Notes: generated by a model not told the origin, from the letters alone. Counted from the stretch's first letter, positions 7,169-16,600 are shown. The stretch is 52,255 nt of DNA from an archaeon (GCA_016550425.1 JABXGS010000033.1:1-52255), one strand, 5' to 3'. Made by a program: numbers and translations.

Positions 7169-9106
7169 ATGTGTTCAGACCAAGCTAACTCCTATTTTCC
7201 ATATGCTGAACCTCGACCAGGTCAACTCTCACTGATTCATGCAATCAAAGAAGAAGTTTCGGTGGGGAATCATCTTTGTGTTGAAGCGGCTAACGGATTC
7301 GGAAAAACGATCGCCGCCTTATCAGGGGTCCTTCCACTCCTTGCTGATCGGACCTTTGGGATTATCTATGTTACTCGAACTCACAAGCAACTTGATCGGG
7401 TTATGCAAGAGCTTCGACAAATCTCAAACTCTACTGGCCATAAAGGCATAGTACATCGAGGAAGGGCGGCTTCTTGTTTAAATCCTTTAGTTCGGAAATA
7501 TGCTGCCAATGCCCAGGTTGCGATGTATATGTGTAGCCAGCTTAAGCGGCTTGGACGGTGCAGCTTTTACAAGAATTTAGTAAATAAAACGAAAAAGAAC
7601 GGAAACTTCCATAGAGATTTTATTTACACACCACTTACTGGCTTAGAATTTCGCTCTAAATGTCAAGCAGAGAAAGTGTGCCCCTATGAGCTCTCTAAGC
7701 GATTGCTACCACTAGTGAACGTCGTTGCTACAACATATTTTCAGGTTTTTGATCCTAACATCCGTCAAATGTTCTTCGATGCCTTTGGACATCCAATATC
7801 TCAAACAATTCTTCTTCTCGACGAAGCTCATAATTTACCTCGCATAGGTGTTGAACTAGCATCCGCAAAATTATCCATAAATTCCATTAACCGATCCCTA
7901 AAAGAAACCAAGAAATATAATCTCCCCAAGATTGGACGATTCTGTGTAATAATCGAAAATCTGATTCAACATTTACTTGAAACGAGAAAAGAAGACGAAA
8001 TTCTACTGGAACAAAGCGAATTCACTCAGCAGATTTGTAAATTCCTGAAAATCTCTGACTTCAGTGTATTTGCCAAAAGTATGCAACAAACTGCTGACAA
8101 AATAATAAGTCAATTACTTGCACATGATGAACCTCCTGTAAGCTACATTCATTCCTTAGCTAGGTTCTTTGTCAACTGGAGTTACTTCTTAGATCGAACC
8201 GATGCCGCTTTTTTTCTTACAAGAAATGGATTAAACAGCTCCTCAGTAAATCTCGAAATCATTGCACTGGACCCGCGAACATCGACAGCCTCAATATTGA
8301 ACTCATGTCACGCTTCTGTACATTTATCAGGAACCCTAAAACCCGCAAAGGCTCATATTGACCTTGTAGGACTACCAAATAATACAAGGATTCTCAATTT
8401 GCCTTCTCCATTTTCACAGGACCAAATGCTTACATTGATTAGTCTAGGGGTAACGACTGCAATGAAGTATAGAACTCCAAAAATGTATGAGAAAATATCT
8501 CATCGGATCCTTGAAGCCTGTCGGGCAACTCCTCATAATGTTGGAATCTTTGTCCCTTCTTATTCTGTGTTAAATGCTCTTCTTGTTGCAGGCTTAGAAG
8601 AGCTACTTGATCGAGAACTATTCATTGAAAAACCAGGAATGTCCTCTAACGAAAACGATTCGCTAATAAAGAAATTTAAACAGAAGTCCGATGAAGGCGC
8701 GGGTCTTCTTGGTGTCCTAAGTGGTAGAAATAGTGAAGGAGAAGACTATCCAGGTCATGAAATGGAAACAGTAGTAATTGTTGGAGTTCCCTATGCGCGA
8801 CCTAGTCCGAGAGAAAGTGCACGTATCGATTATTTTGAACGTCATTTTCCGAGAAAAGGACGATTATATGGTTATCAATTACCTGCAATGCGCAGTGCTT
8901 CTCAGGCCGCTGGAAGATCGATTCGACGGCTCGATGATAAAGGGGCAATAGTCTTTTTAGATGACCGCTATGCTACTAGATATTGTAATCGTTTACTTCC
9001 GAGTTGGATAAACGAAAACTTAAGGGGTTCGAAAGACGCTGATGAAGTACTCTACAACCACCTGAAGCTGTTCTATTCAACCAACAAATATAGCCAAACT
9101 TGTTAA
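7169..9106 (+). CDS. XPD/Rad3-family iron-sulfur DNA helicase
   Basis: This superfamily 2 helicase unwinds DNA 5' to 3' in excision repair or damage processing. Walker A ANGFGKT and a DEAH box (LLLDEAHNL) are present. Between them a cysteine-rich segment has five cysteines, the last in CPYE, as in the 4Fe-4S domain of XPD. The C-terminal half carries GRNSEGEDYPG and the QAAGRSIRR motif VI. The ATG at 7169 is preferred over 7121 because homologues begin shortly before the PRPGQ motif and a GGTGAGGA sequence precedes it. Product about 645 residues. The RadB-like gene follows after 27 bp, suggesting a repair operon. Confidence 0.9.
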   Translation: MCSDQANSYFPYAEPRPGQLSLIHAIKEEVSVGNHLCVEAANGFGKTIAALSGVLPLLADRTFGIIYVTRTHKQLDRVMQELRQISNSTGHKGIVHRGRAASCLNPLVRKYAANAQVAMYMCSQLKRLGRCSFYKNLVNKTKKNGNFHRDFIYTPLTGLEFRSKCQAEKVCPYELSKRLLPLVNVVATTYFQVFDPNIRQMFFDAFGHPISQTILLLDEAHNLPRIGVELASAKLSINSINRSLKETKKYNLPKIGRFCVIIENLIQHLLETRKEDEILLEQSEFTQQICKFLKISDFSVFAKSMQQTADKIISQLLAHDEPPVSYIHSLARFFVNWSYFLDRTDAAFFLTRNGLNSSSVNLEIIALDPRTSTASILNSCHASVHLSGTLKPAKAHIDLVGLPNNTRILNLPSPFSQDQMLTLISLGVTTAMKYRTPKMYEKISHRILEACRATPHNVGIFVPSYSVLNALLVAGLEELLDRELFIEKPGMSSNENDSLIKKFKQKSDEGAGLLGVLSGRNSEGEDYPGHEMETVVIVGVPYARPSPRESARIDYFERHFPRKGRLYGYQLPAMRSASQAAGRSIRRLDDKGAIVFLDDRYATRYCNRLLPSWINENLRGSKDADEVLYNHLKLFYSTNKYSQTC

Positions 9107-9138
9107 AAATAATAAATTCAATGAATTCATTAATTGCA
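9107..9138. repeat. AT-rich intergenic repeat, copy 6
   Basis: Reads AAATAATAAATTCAATGAAT then TCATTAATTGCATG. It occupies the whole gap between the helicase and RadB-like genes. This is the last clear copy in the window; later gaps do not carry it. Confidence 0.45.
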
Positions 9139-9832
9139 TGGTGTTTCTATCTTGCTAACAAGAGAACTCATCTCATCAGGAATCCAATCAATTGATGAAG
9201 CATTAGGTGGTGGGCTAGGTACTGGTGAGATTTTCCATATCTTCGGACCAGGTGGAGTTGGGAAAACAACACTTGCACTACAATTTGCATTGAATGTAGT
9301 AAGAAATGGGAATCGAGTTTTCTATGTTAACCTCGAAGGTCAATTTCCATTAGTACGCCTAAAGCAGATGACTAACACACTGTTCGACAAAATTACACCG
9401 TTAATCACAGTCGTGGCTCCTGACAATTTCAAAGGGCAATCAGCATTAATATCCAATCTTCACTCCATTTTATCCTCTGATGTTAAGTTAATTATTTTTG
9501 ATACAATAGTCTCCCATTATCGAAAGGAACATGGCCCTAACACTGATAATGTTATGTTAAATCGAAAATTGAATCAACAGCTAGCTTTTATTGCCCATGC
9601 AGCACGGTCAATAGGATTTTCAGTAATTTTGGTCAATCAAGTTCGTGGTGACTTAAATAGCGGTGATCATTTTCTTCCTGTTGCTGAATCAGTTCTCTCT
9701 TATTGGAGTACATACAATTTACAAATTACTAGGACTGAATCCAAAGGCTACAGAGAATTTAAGTTGAAAAGGGAGGAAGATAGTGAACCAATCATTTTAG
9801 TATTGAGTCTAAATTCCTCAGGATTCCGATAA
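9134..9832 (+). CDS. radB: RecA-family recombinase paralogue RadB
   Basis: A 232-residue RecA-fold ATPase without the N-terminal helix-hairpin-helix domain of RadA, which is the hallmark of RadB. Walker A is GPGGVGKT (38-45) and Walker B ends at LIIFDT (about 119-124). The substrate-binding face includes LVNQVRGD. RadB modulates RadA-driven homologous recombination and may interact with polymerase D or Hjc. The start is probably the TTG at 9134, inside the last intergenic repeat. The next gene begins 10 bp after the stop. Confidence 0.85.
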   Translation: MHGVSILLTRELISSGIQSIDEALGGGLGTGEIFHIFGPGGVGKTTLALQFALNVVRNGNRVFYVNLEGQFPLVRLKQMTNTLFDKITPLITVVAPDNFKGQSALISNLHSILSSDVKLIIFDTIVSHYRKEHGPNTDNVMLNRKLNQQLAFIAHAARSIGFSVILVNQVRGDLNSGDHFLPVAESVLSYWSTYNLQITRTESKGYREFKLKREEDSEPIILVLSLNSSGFR

Positions 9833-9842
9833 CCCAAACAAG

Positions 9843-10418
9843 ATGACCCTTATGTTTCACCCGATTCTATTATTACTGGGCTTTTGGTATGTTCTTCCCG
9901 CTTATGTAGCCAATGGATTCGCAGTGTTTGGTAAATTCGTTAAGTATCGACATCCAATCGATGGCGGACGTTCTCTAGGCGACGGTGAACCTGTTTTCGG
10001 TCCAGGAAAAACTTGGGAAGGTTTCCTTATTGGTTTTATTTCTGGTGTACTCATCGGGCTTCTCCAAGTAATAGCAGGACCCTATCTCCTAGCTCTAATT
10101 ATCCAGTACCTGATTATCCCACCCGAGTTTGTACCTGTTGTTCTCGTCACACCTCTTTTGGTAACACTAGTTGCTCTAGGAGCTCTTCTTGGTGATCTTG
10201 TTGGGTCGTTTATCAAAAGACGCTTGAAAATTGAACGCGGTCGCCCAGCACCGTTGCTTGATCAACTCGATTTTCTCATTATGGCAATGCTTCTAGGTTC
10301 CTTGGTAACAGTTATCCCGCTTATTCTCGCCATATTCTTACTAATCGTTACTCCGATAATTCACCTTCTGGCAAATATCATCGGTTACCTACTTCATCTA
10401 AAACGAGAACCATGGTAA
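9843..10418 (+). CDS. carS: CDP-archaeol synthase
   Basis: CarS activates unsaturated archaetidic acid with CTP, making CDP-archaeol for polar lipid head-group attachment in the membrane. The 191-residue protein is very hydrophobic with about five membrane segments. The family motifs are clear: a cytoplasmic segment DGGRSLGDGEPVFGPGKTWE near residues 40-60, and LGDLVGSFIKRR with PAPLLDQLDF later. It lies 10 bp after radB on the same strand, so the two may be co-transcribed. This gene marks the genome as archaeal. Confidence 0.95.
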   Translation: MTLMFHPILLLLGFWYVLPAYVANGFAVFGKFVKYRHPIDGGRSLGDGEPVFGPGKTWEGFLIGFISGVLIGLLQVIAGPYLLALIIQYLIIPPEFVPVVLVTPLLVTLVALGALLGDLVGSFIKRRLKIERGRPAPLLDQLDFLIMAMLLGSLVTVIPLILAIFLLIVTPIIHLLANIIGYLLHLKREPW

Positions 10419-10454
10419 TGTTGAATTCACAGGAATAGCTTTTGGAACTAGGTG

Positions 10455-10889
10455 TTATCCAAATTGTGTTGCAAGTATTAGTTTTTGCTCAATTAGCCAT
10501 TGACATGCGAAGAACGAGATTAAGACAAGTACTAATCCAATAGCAAGCATCATTTGCGAATACCGTGGTCGATAGATGTTCCTCGTGCTCTGGTACATTA
10601 CATAGAAACCTACGAATCCCACGAAATAGAGAGCACCACCTACTATTCCCTCAATTAGGAGCTGCCGGTGAATTCCAGGATATAGGGTAAGGATGATTTC
10701 ACCGGTGTCTATCACTGGTTGGGTCTCATAGGAGAGTACAAACATTCCTCCACTAACCACAAAGTAATACACTACTAAGATGATCCCAAATAGTATCCAC
10801 TTCGAGGGCAAATGCAACTCTCCGAATTGAGGTCTCCGAAGTTTCAGCCGTGGTTTTCGAATGAATTTAGGCCACCAAAGGTCTGACAT
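10455..10889 (-). CDS. OSTC/DC2 (Ost3/6-type) oligosaccharyltransferase subunit-like membrane protein
   Basis: This 144-residue protein has three membrane segments (about 31-52, 79-99, 111-131). By memory of the family it aligns along its full length with eukaryotic OSTC/DC2. RLKLRRPQ...HLPS matches the NLKLKKP...HMPS entry, VVYYFVVSGG matches the first membrane segment, and HRQLLIEGIVGGALYFVGFVG matches the QYIMEGLASSFLFTMGGLG region. SQMMLAIGLVLVLISFF matches NRFLLLFIGFVCVLLSFF. In eukaryotes OSTC couples oligosaccharyltransferase to the translocon. It stands alone, convergent with carS. It is a strong eukaryotic-signature candidate and supports an Asgard source; function is inferred. Confidence 0.75.
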   Translation of the reverse strand: MSDLWWPKFIRKPRLKLRRPQFGELHLPSKWILFGIILVVYYFVVSGGMFVLSYETQPVIDTGEIILTLYPGIHRQLLIEGIVGGALYFVGFVGFYVMYQSTRNIYRPRYSQMMLAIGLVLVLISFFACQWLIEQKLILATQFG

Positions 10890-10999
10890 CTATTCACCAA
10901 ACATACACTAGTGGACCTGAATTAGACCATACGAACGCTATATATTCTTTACTCTCGTATCCCCTCATTTAGCTAACTTGGTGAGAAAGGGATTCAAGT

Positions 11000-11536
11000 A
11001 TGGGTCAATCCAAACCAACCTCTGGAATGCGCGCAACCCTACTATTTCTCCTTTACCCACTTGTTGGGGAACTGCTTTTCATTGACACAGTAATCAAAGA
11101 TGTATACACGCGTCGGCGCATCCGAGCAGTGTTTACTCTCATGGGGCTGGCAACTGTTGCAATCAGTTTTGCAGCCTCAGAACTTATCCTTTATATCGCT
11201 GATATCTCTTTTTCCCATCCGATTCTAACCATTCCTGTGCGATATATAATAGCTGGGAGTATGGGGCTACTGTTTCTTGTTATGTTTCTCGATGAAGGTC
11301 GGAGAGGACGAATTTCTTTGAAGGAGCAAATTGATGTTCCCGAAGATCGTATCTCCTTGCTTATTGATGACTCACGTGACATCTTCATAACCCTAAATCG
11401 TATTTTGAACGCAGCCCAGCTTCGAAGGCATAATTGCCCTCAATGTGAAAACTCTCGCCTCGCTAGCTATGCATTAACTGTACTAGGTGAATATCTCCAG
11501 GCCCGTGTCTTTACTGATACCAGTGATGAAACCTAG
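11000..11536 (+). CDS. Uncharacterised membrane protein with a soluble C-terminal CxxC tail
   Basis: The 178-residue product has three hydrophobic segments (about 12-30, 44-66 and 76-96), then a charged cytoplasmic-like region. The region holds a CPQC motif (about residue 144) in a helical context. I recognise no family. A TATA-like GCTATATATTC lies about 60 bp upstream and GGTGAGAAAGG precedes the start. It is followed by orc1/cdc6 on the same strand after 120 bp. Confidence 0.6.
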   Translation: MGQSKPTSGMRATLLFLLYPLVGELLFIDTVIKDVYTRRRIRAVFTLMGLATVAISFAASELILYIADISFSHPILTIPVRYIIAGSMGLLFLVMFLDEGRRGRISLKEQIDVPEDRISLLIDDSRDIFITLNRILNAAQLRRHNCPQCENSRLASYALTVLGEYLQARVFTDTSDET

Positions 11537-11656
11537 ATTACCTTCCACCAGTTCTTCGAATTTGCTTCTAGAGGTCAAGTTCACTTATCTTCAACTCTGT
11601 GTACTCTTTTATTACACCCGTTCACAGTTCAAAACACAGCGAACGGAGAACAAAGG

Positions 11657-12868
11657 ATGGAGATTATTCGCCATGAATTGCAACGCCCATCTGTATTTAT
11701 TGATGAGGCGAAGCTTTCTGTCGACTATGTTCCTAACAACCTTCCTCATCGTGAGGACCATCTCCGTAAACTAACTCAGTTATTCCGTGGGGTGATTGAA
11801 ACTCCTGGAAGGGTATCACAGAAAGTACTAATCGTGGGTGATACCGGGTCTGGAAAAACCTCCGTCACTAAGCTCTTTGGAAAACTGTTAGTTGAGATTG
11901 CACAGAGCCACGGATTCAATCTAGTCTATGTACACGTTAATGCACGTCGTGAACGAACGGAATATATGATCTTGAACAAGATTCTCTCAGCGTTTCAAGC
12001 TGGTATTCCACTTCGAGGGTTATCAACACAGGAACTTCTTTCAATCATTCTGGAATATATCGAATCGAAAGATCTCTACTTACTGATAACACTAGACGAA
12101 CTCGGAGTTTTTCTTAAACGGCGTGGGGAAGAACTGCTCTATCTTCTATCACGCACGGTTGATGATCAACTCAATGCTCAACAGCGCATATCTCTAATTG
12201 GTATAAGTCGAAACCCATTGTTTGGTTACATTCTTGATCCCAGTACTTGGAGCACTCTTCAGAAGAACATGCTACGATTCAATCGTTATAACTCCCACCA
12301 GCTTCGAGACATACTGGATTTTCGTGTGAAGGAAGCTGTTTTGGACGGAGCCGTTCCTCCTAGTACAATCGATTTAATAGCTGACATAGCAGGTGCCTCT
12401 GGAGATGCGCGATACGCTTTAGAAGTGCTGTACAATGCGGGAAAGATAGCTGATGAAAAAGGGGTCTTACGTATATTACCTGAGTACGTTCGAAGTGCGA
12501 AGGCATTCATTACGCCTGAGATACGGCGAGAAGTACTTGTCGATTTATCGATGCATAGGCTTATCCTTCTACTCGCCGTGTGCAGACTACTCAAGACCTC
12601 CGAGGACGCTTATCTCACCACTGGTGAACTGGAGGTCCGGTATGGACTAGTCTGCGAAGAATACTCGCAACATCCTCGCGCTCATACTCAGTTATGGGCG
12701 TACATTCAAGACCTTGTAGGCTTAGGAATCCTCTCTACGAAGATCTCAAGCGGTGGACAACGCGGAAAAACTACTCTAATTAGCTTACCTGATATTCCTG
12801 CATCCGTTCTAGAAACTGAACTCGAATTACTCCTCGAAAAAAGGAAAGGTAATGGAAAAGATGACTAA
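11657..12868 (+). CDS. cdc6: Orc1/Cdc6 replication initiator
   Basis: This AAA+ protein binds origin recognition boxes and recruits MCM. Its 403 residues include Walker A GDTGSGKT (61-68), Walker B LLITLDEL (about 142-149), sensor-like SLIGISRNP, the GDARYALEVLYNAG sensor 2 helix, and a C-terminal winged helix ending with GKTTLISLPD. Length and order fit archaeal Cdc6. It is 11.2 kb from the origin with matching boxes at 210-439, which are its likely binding sites. The next gene overlaps its 3' end by 17 bp, so the two are almost certainly one transcript. Confidence 0.93.
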   Translation: MEIIRHELQRPSVFIDEAKLSVDYVPNNLPHREDHLRKLTQLFRGVIETPGRVSQKVLIVGDTGSGKTSVTKLFGKLLVEIAQSHGFNLVYVHVNARRERTEYMILNKILSAFQAGIPLRGLSTQELLSIILEYIESKDLYLLITLDELGVFLKRRGEELLYLLSRTVDDQLNAQQRISLIGISRNPLFGYILDPSTWSTLQKNMLRFNRYNSHQLRDILDFRVKEAVLDGAVPPSTIDLIADIAGASGDARYALEVLYNAGKIADEKGVLRILPEYVRSAKAFITPEIRREVLVDLSMHRLILLLAVCRLLKTSEDAYLTTGELEVRYGLVCEEYSQHPRAHTQLWAYIQDLVGLGILSTKISSGGQRGKTTLISLPDIPASVLETELELLLEKRKGNGKDD

Positions 12869-13181
12869 GAAACCTCGAACCACAATCCTTGAGCAGGTTC
12901 CCGATGATCACTCAATCCCCATAGAGCTTCTCTTCTCTTCACGTGGACGAATTAAGATTATCCGTCTATTGGCTGAGTGCGGAGAGTTGAACATCTCTGA
13001 GATTGCGAGGAGAACAAAGCTGAATCACAGTACAACACGAAGGCACCTTTATCTTCTAGAACGAGCAAAGCTGGTTCAGGAAAAGACTTTCGGGCGCATT
13101 AGGATATATCGCTACAAAATTGAGAACCTTCGAGCACTAGCCCTTCGGCGATTTATCGAACTTTGGGAGAAGGCTGAATAA
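12852..13181 (+). CDS. ArsR-like winged-helix regulator overlapping cdc6
   Basis: The product has 109 residues with one winged-helix domain (about 24-105). The helix-turn-helix is LNISEIARRTKLNHSTTRRH and the wing is KTFGRIRIYRYKI, as in small ArsR-type archaeal regulators. Its start lies within the last codons of cdc6, which indicates translational coupling and suggests that it tunes initiator expression or shares its regulation. No metal-binding cysteines are visible, so classical metal sensing is unlikely. It is convergent with rfcL, with 7 bp between the stops. Confidence 0.8.
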   Translation: MEKMTKKPRTTILEQVPDDHSIPIELLFSSRGRIKIIRLLAECGELNISEIARRTKLNHSTTRRHLYLLERAKLVQEKTFGRIRIYRYKIENLRALALRRFIELWEKAE

Positions 13182-13188
13182 ACTATCA

Positions 13189-14418
13189 TTAGTCTTTCAT
13201 AAGAAATTGTATTAGCTCGTTTGGTAGCTCGAGTTCTCTCTGGATTTCCTCTCGCATTTCAGGTTTTTTGATTAGGACTTTAAGTAGAATCTTATATTCA
13301 TCATATGCTTTTCTAGAAGAAAGATGAACAATTGGGGAAAGGGTCTGGCCTATCAGGGATCTCTTTTGGCGTACACCGCGGGAAAAGCCCATTTGACGAA
13401 TCCATTCAGGGTAATGAAACTCAGGTCGTTTTTCAGATGGTGTTCCACCGACAAGTGACCCGGATATGCTCATAAGTTGTTTGGAGTAGGGAAGTAATCG
13501 CCAGTTCTGTGTGAGAGTTATTCGCCGATTGAAGATGCTGGCTCTTGATAGATATTCCCATGCTTTTTCTTGCTGATCTAAATCAGGATAGACTAATGGA
13601 ATGTTATTACTAATCCATCGTATTAACTCATCAGGGTATGCATCTGTCTGGTTCGCTGCGGAAATTGCCTCGCTCCAGCTGTCGGCGTAAAAAATTCTTT
13701 CAAGAGCTTTCGTTATATCAATGGTTAAATCCCTGGATTTGATGAAATCCCTCACCCTTTTGCAAGTAATCTTTTTTCCGGTTTCTCCTAGATTTTGTAA
13801 GTCATTGATTGCAGCTCTAAGATCTGCACGTGAGTTAGATGCAAGCATCTCTAAGGCTGATTCTTCAAATGTGAGTGATTCCTCGGTGCAAATAGCTTTG
13901 AGTTTATCTACAATCTCTACCTCTGTGATTGGTTCAAACTCAACTACAGTACATATCTTACGCAAAGGTCGAATTTTTGGATCAGTAATATCATTGGTGA
14001 TTAGAATGATTGGAACTTTCGCTAACGCTAGTTGAGCATTTATTGCTGACGCTGCTCCTCTATCCGATTTCCCACTTAATCCTTCGAGCTCATCAATTAG
14101 TACAACTCGCCCTCGTTTCATGGTAAGAGTTCCAGTTTTCGTTGAGAGTTTTAATAGGTCGGTTATTGCCTTCTTGCTTCTTTTGACACTGGCATTAATT
14201 TCATACACTTCATAATCGAATTCAGTTGCGATTGTGTATACGGCTAACGTTTTGCCAACGCCTGAAGGACCAAATAAGATGAGACCACGGTGATTACGAA
14301 TAATACTTTTAGGCCAATCTTTCAGCCATGCTGCAATTCTGCTAATAGCTGCCTTATTTCCCACAAGACTGCTAATTTTTTTAGGTTTATATTTTAATGT
14401 CCATGGTTGGCCTTTCAT
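13189..14418 (-). CDS. rfcL: Replication factor C large subunit
   Basis: RfcL joins four RfcS subunits in the clamp loader that opens PCNA around primed DNA. The 409-residue protein starts with the RFC box WTLKYKPKKISSLVGN, has Walker A GPSGVGKT (50-57), Walker B VVLIDELEGL, and sensor 1 LITND. The C-terminal collar domain is present. No obvious PCNA-interacting peptide is seen at the end, where many RfcL proteins have one. Its ATG overlaps the rfcS stop by 4 bp, so the two are translationally coupled. Confidence 0.93.
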   Translation of the reverse strand: MKGQPWTLKYKPKKISSLVGNKAAISRIAAWLKDWPKSIIRNHRGLILFGPSGVGKTLAVYTIATEFDYEVYEINASVKRSKKAITDLLKLSTKTGTLTMKRGRVVLIDELEGLSGKSDRGAASAINAQLALAKVPIILITNDITDPKIRPLRKICTVVEFEPITEVEIVDKLKAICTEESLTFEESALEMLASNSRADLRAAINDLQNLGETGKKITCKRVRDFIKSRDLTIDITKALERIFYADSWSEAISAANQTDAYPDELIRWISNNIPLVYPDLDQQEKAWEYLSRASIFNRRITLTQNWRLLPYSKQLMSISGSLVGGTPSEKRPEFHYPEWIRQMGFSRGVRQKRSLIGQTLSPIVHLSSRKAYDEYKILLKVLIKKPEMREEIQRELELPNELIQFLMKD

Positions 14419-15389
14419 TGTTGGTTTTCACTTTGCTGTGCTAGTAGTGCAAATTTTGCGAGAATATGACTTAGTTGTATCTCAGGGTCCGCTCCCTCAA
14501 CTAGTCTAAATTCGGCTTCTCCAACCATATCTATTAGCTGTACTTTCACCAACTCATTGATTCCAAGTTTTAAAACTTCACGATGGATTTGCCGGATAAT
14601 GTCGGTTCCAGACAATCCTTGCCAAATCAAGAGATTTCGTAGTTTCTCTTGAGCTTCTAGAAAATTCCCGTTTAGAGCTGATTGGAGCATTTGATTAATA
14701 TCGGTAGGACGCGCTTTTCCTGTTGTTATAAAAACAGCATCAGCATCCACTTGTTTTTGAATGACTGAAGCAGCCTGAAGCACATTGATTGCCCGTCGTA
14801 AATCCCCACCAGATACATAGATAATTGCTTCAGTGCCATCTTTTGATAACTTAACCTGTTCTTGTTTTGCTATATATTGAATTCTTTTAGTAAGTTCGCT
14901 TTCTTCTAACCGTGGAAACCGAAATATAGCACATCGAGACTGTATGGGGTCAATTATCCGGCTTGAATAGTTGCAGATCAAGCAGAACCGACAGCTACTA
15001 ACAAATCGTTCCATTGTTCGTCGTAGTGCGTGTTGAGCGTCACGTGTTAAGCTGTCAGCCTCATCTAATGATATGATTTTGAATGGGACATTTCCCAAAG
15101 GACGTGTACGAGCAAAGCTTTTCACCCGGTTTCGAATCACATCAATCCCTCGTTCATCTGAGGCGTTCAATTCAACAAAGTTACCTGCAAAATTGTCTCC
15201 ATACAATTCATTTGCAAATGCGATGATAGCCGTTGTTTTTCCAGTGCCTGCAGGACCTGCAAAGAGAAGGTGTGGTAGATCCTGTTCTTCAAGAAATCGT
15301 TCTAGGCGGTCTGTAATTGGTTTCTGGCCGATGATATCTTTGAGTTTCTTCGGACGATATTTCTCTGTCCACATCCAATGCTCTGACAT
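14415..15389 (-). CDS. rfcS: Replication factor C small subunit
   Basis: This is the repeating ATPase subunit of the archaeal clamp loader. In 324 residues it shows RFC box WTEKYRPKKLKDIIGQ, Walker A GPAGTGKT (45-52), DEAD box (109-112), sensor 1 near LICNYSS, the SRC arginine-finger motif (151-153), sensor 2 GDLRRAINVLQ and the collar domain. No intein is present, although rfcS is a common intein host in archaea. It is first in the rfcS-rfcL operon, and the gap after it leads to the Ig-like protein gene on the same strand. Confidence 0.95.
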   Translation of the reverse strand: MSEHWMWTEKYRPKKLKDIIGQKPITDRLERFLEEQDLPHLLFAGPAGTGKTTAIIAFANELYGDNFAGNFVELNASDERGIDVIRNRVKSFARTRPLGNVPFKIISLDEADSLTRDAQHALRRTMERFVSSCRFCLICNYSSRIIDPIQSRCAIFRFPRLEESELTKRIQYIAKQEQVKLSKDGTEAIIYVSGGDLRRAINVLQAASVIQKQVDADAVFITTGKARPTDINQMLQSALNGNFLEAQEKLRNLLIWQGLSGTDIIRQIHREVLKLGINELVKVQLIDMVGEAEFRLVEGADPEIQLSHILAKFALLAQQSENQQ

Positions 15390-15466
15390 ATACTAGCTTA
15401 CCTCGGATTAAGTGTGAGATGCTCTTCGATTAAGCTTTCTACAGTACAAGTACTAATTCATATATT

Positions 15467-16573
15467 TCAATGTGAGACAATGCGTTTTGTAGATTTTTTC
15501 ATTCTTAGGGTGAGAATGGAGCTACTCACTGTCAAACAACCTACAACCACTATACTTACTTGATGGAGCAAGGAAAGCCATGCCGTAGGCGTTAAGGGAT
15601 CAATTGAGTGTGTAAAGGGATTATATGGAGGACTAGAAATTATTCTGATGAAGAATCTTGAAGGGCTTTGACCTGGTGAGCCAGGAAACTGAATTATTAT
15701 GAATTCATTATTTCGGACAGTTTCAATGTGCTCACGTAAATTGAAAATAAACGATCCATAATTCGTAGTTTGTGTTGTTTCCAGATGAAAATTAGAATCG
15801 AGTAGCAACTCAATTGTTGCGTTAGCTACACCTTCTCCAAAGCATCCAACTAATCTTCCCTGAAGAGTATATCCATTTGATGGGTGCCAAAAGATGGGAA
15901 GTCCTAAGAAGTGTACTGTTGAGTTTTGTATCCATAATTGGACAACACTATCTGTTCCATTATAGTATTCTGAACTTAGGCTTCTAATTGTAAAGATTAC
16001 ATAGGGTTTCGTTGTTTGATTTAGGAGACAAGTAAACACCAAGGAACCATTTAGTGATGTAGTTTTTATTGCGAGTATCGTGTCTGAGTCCATTATTAGC
16101 TGGACTGTAATGTTGGCTACTGGTTGTGAATTCTCATCAGTAACTGTTGTGTAAAAAAGCACGCGCTGCCCAATTCGTATCAGTGAATCTACGGGATAAC
16201 CTTGATCATCTCTCACTTGGACGTCGTTATGAAGCCTACTAAATATGGTCACGGGAATATGGACCATACTAGGAAGAAAATACCTTTCAGGGTCCCCTCG
16301 GTATGTAGCATTTAACTGAACGGGACCGAGTGAATGATTGGTCGGTATTATCCAGACAAACATCGCAAATCCAGTTGTATTGGTGACAGCTTTTCCTAAA
16401 AGCGAATTTTGAGTTTCATGGAAAAAAAGCACGGTGGCGTTGTCAATTGGAATGCCACTTTGGCTTCTCAATTGAACTGAAAGTGAGATAGGTTCACCTC
16501 TGAAGCCTCCAATGTGTGGAGATGGTACTGGAATAGGTGATACGGTGATAGTCGAAAAGAGAATAACAATCAA
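15467..16573 (-). CDS. Cell-surface protein with Ig-like repeats and C-terminal membrane anchor
   Basis: The 368-residue product is rich in S, T, N and hydrophobic beta-strand patterns, with repeated bacterial/archaeal Ig-like units (for example LRSQSGIPIDNATVLF, LVGCFGEGVANATIEL). A hydrophobic segment near residues 337-357 followed by a basic tail (RMKKSTKRIV) is a membrane anchor with the bulk outside. The assigned start is a TTG at 16573. However, an AGGTGG sequence lies 5 nt before an in-frame ATC four codons upstream, which would complete a signal-like leader. The upstream gene ends 27 bp before, so they may share a transcript. Confidence 0.65.
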   Translation of the reverse strand: MIVILFSTITVSPIPVPSPHIGGFRGEPISLSVQLRSQSGIPIDNATVLFFHETQNSLLGKAVTNTTGFAMFVWIIPTNHSLGPVQLNATYRGDPERYFLPSMVHIPVTIFSRLHNDVQVRDDQGYPVDSLIRIGQRVLFYTTVTDENSQPVANITVQLIMDSDTILAIKTTSLNGSLVFTCLLNQTTKPYVIFTIRSLSSEYYNGTDSVVQLWIQNSTVHFLGLPIFWHPSNGYTLQGRLVGCFGEGVANATIELLLDSNFHLETTQTTNYGSFIFNLREHIETVRNNEFIIIQFPGSPGQSPSRFFIRIISSPPYNPFTHSIDPLTPTAWLSLLHQVSIVVVGCLTVSSSILTLRMKKSTKRIVSH

Positions 16574-16600
16574 TAAAATACTGATTCAGACCACCTCTGT

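Noticed and set aside
14415..15389. Intein in rfcS
   Set aside because: Walker, DEAD and SRC motifs are uninterrupted and the length is normal.
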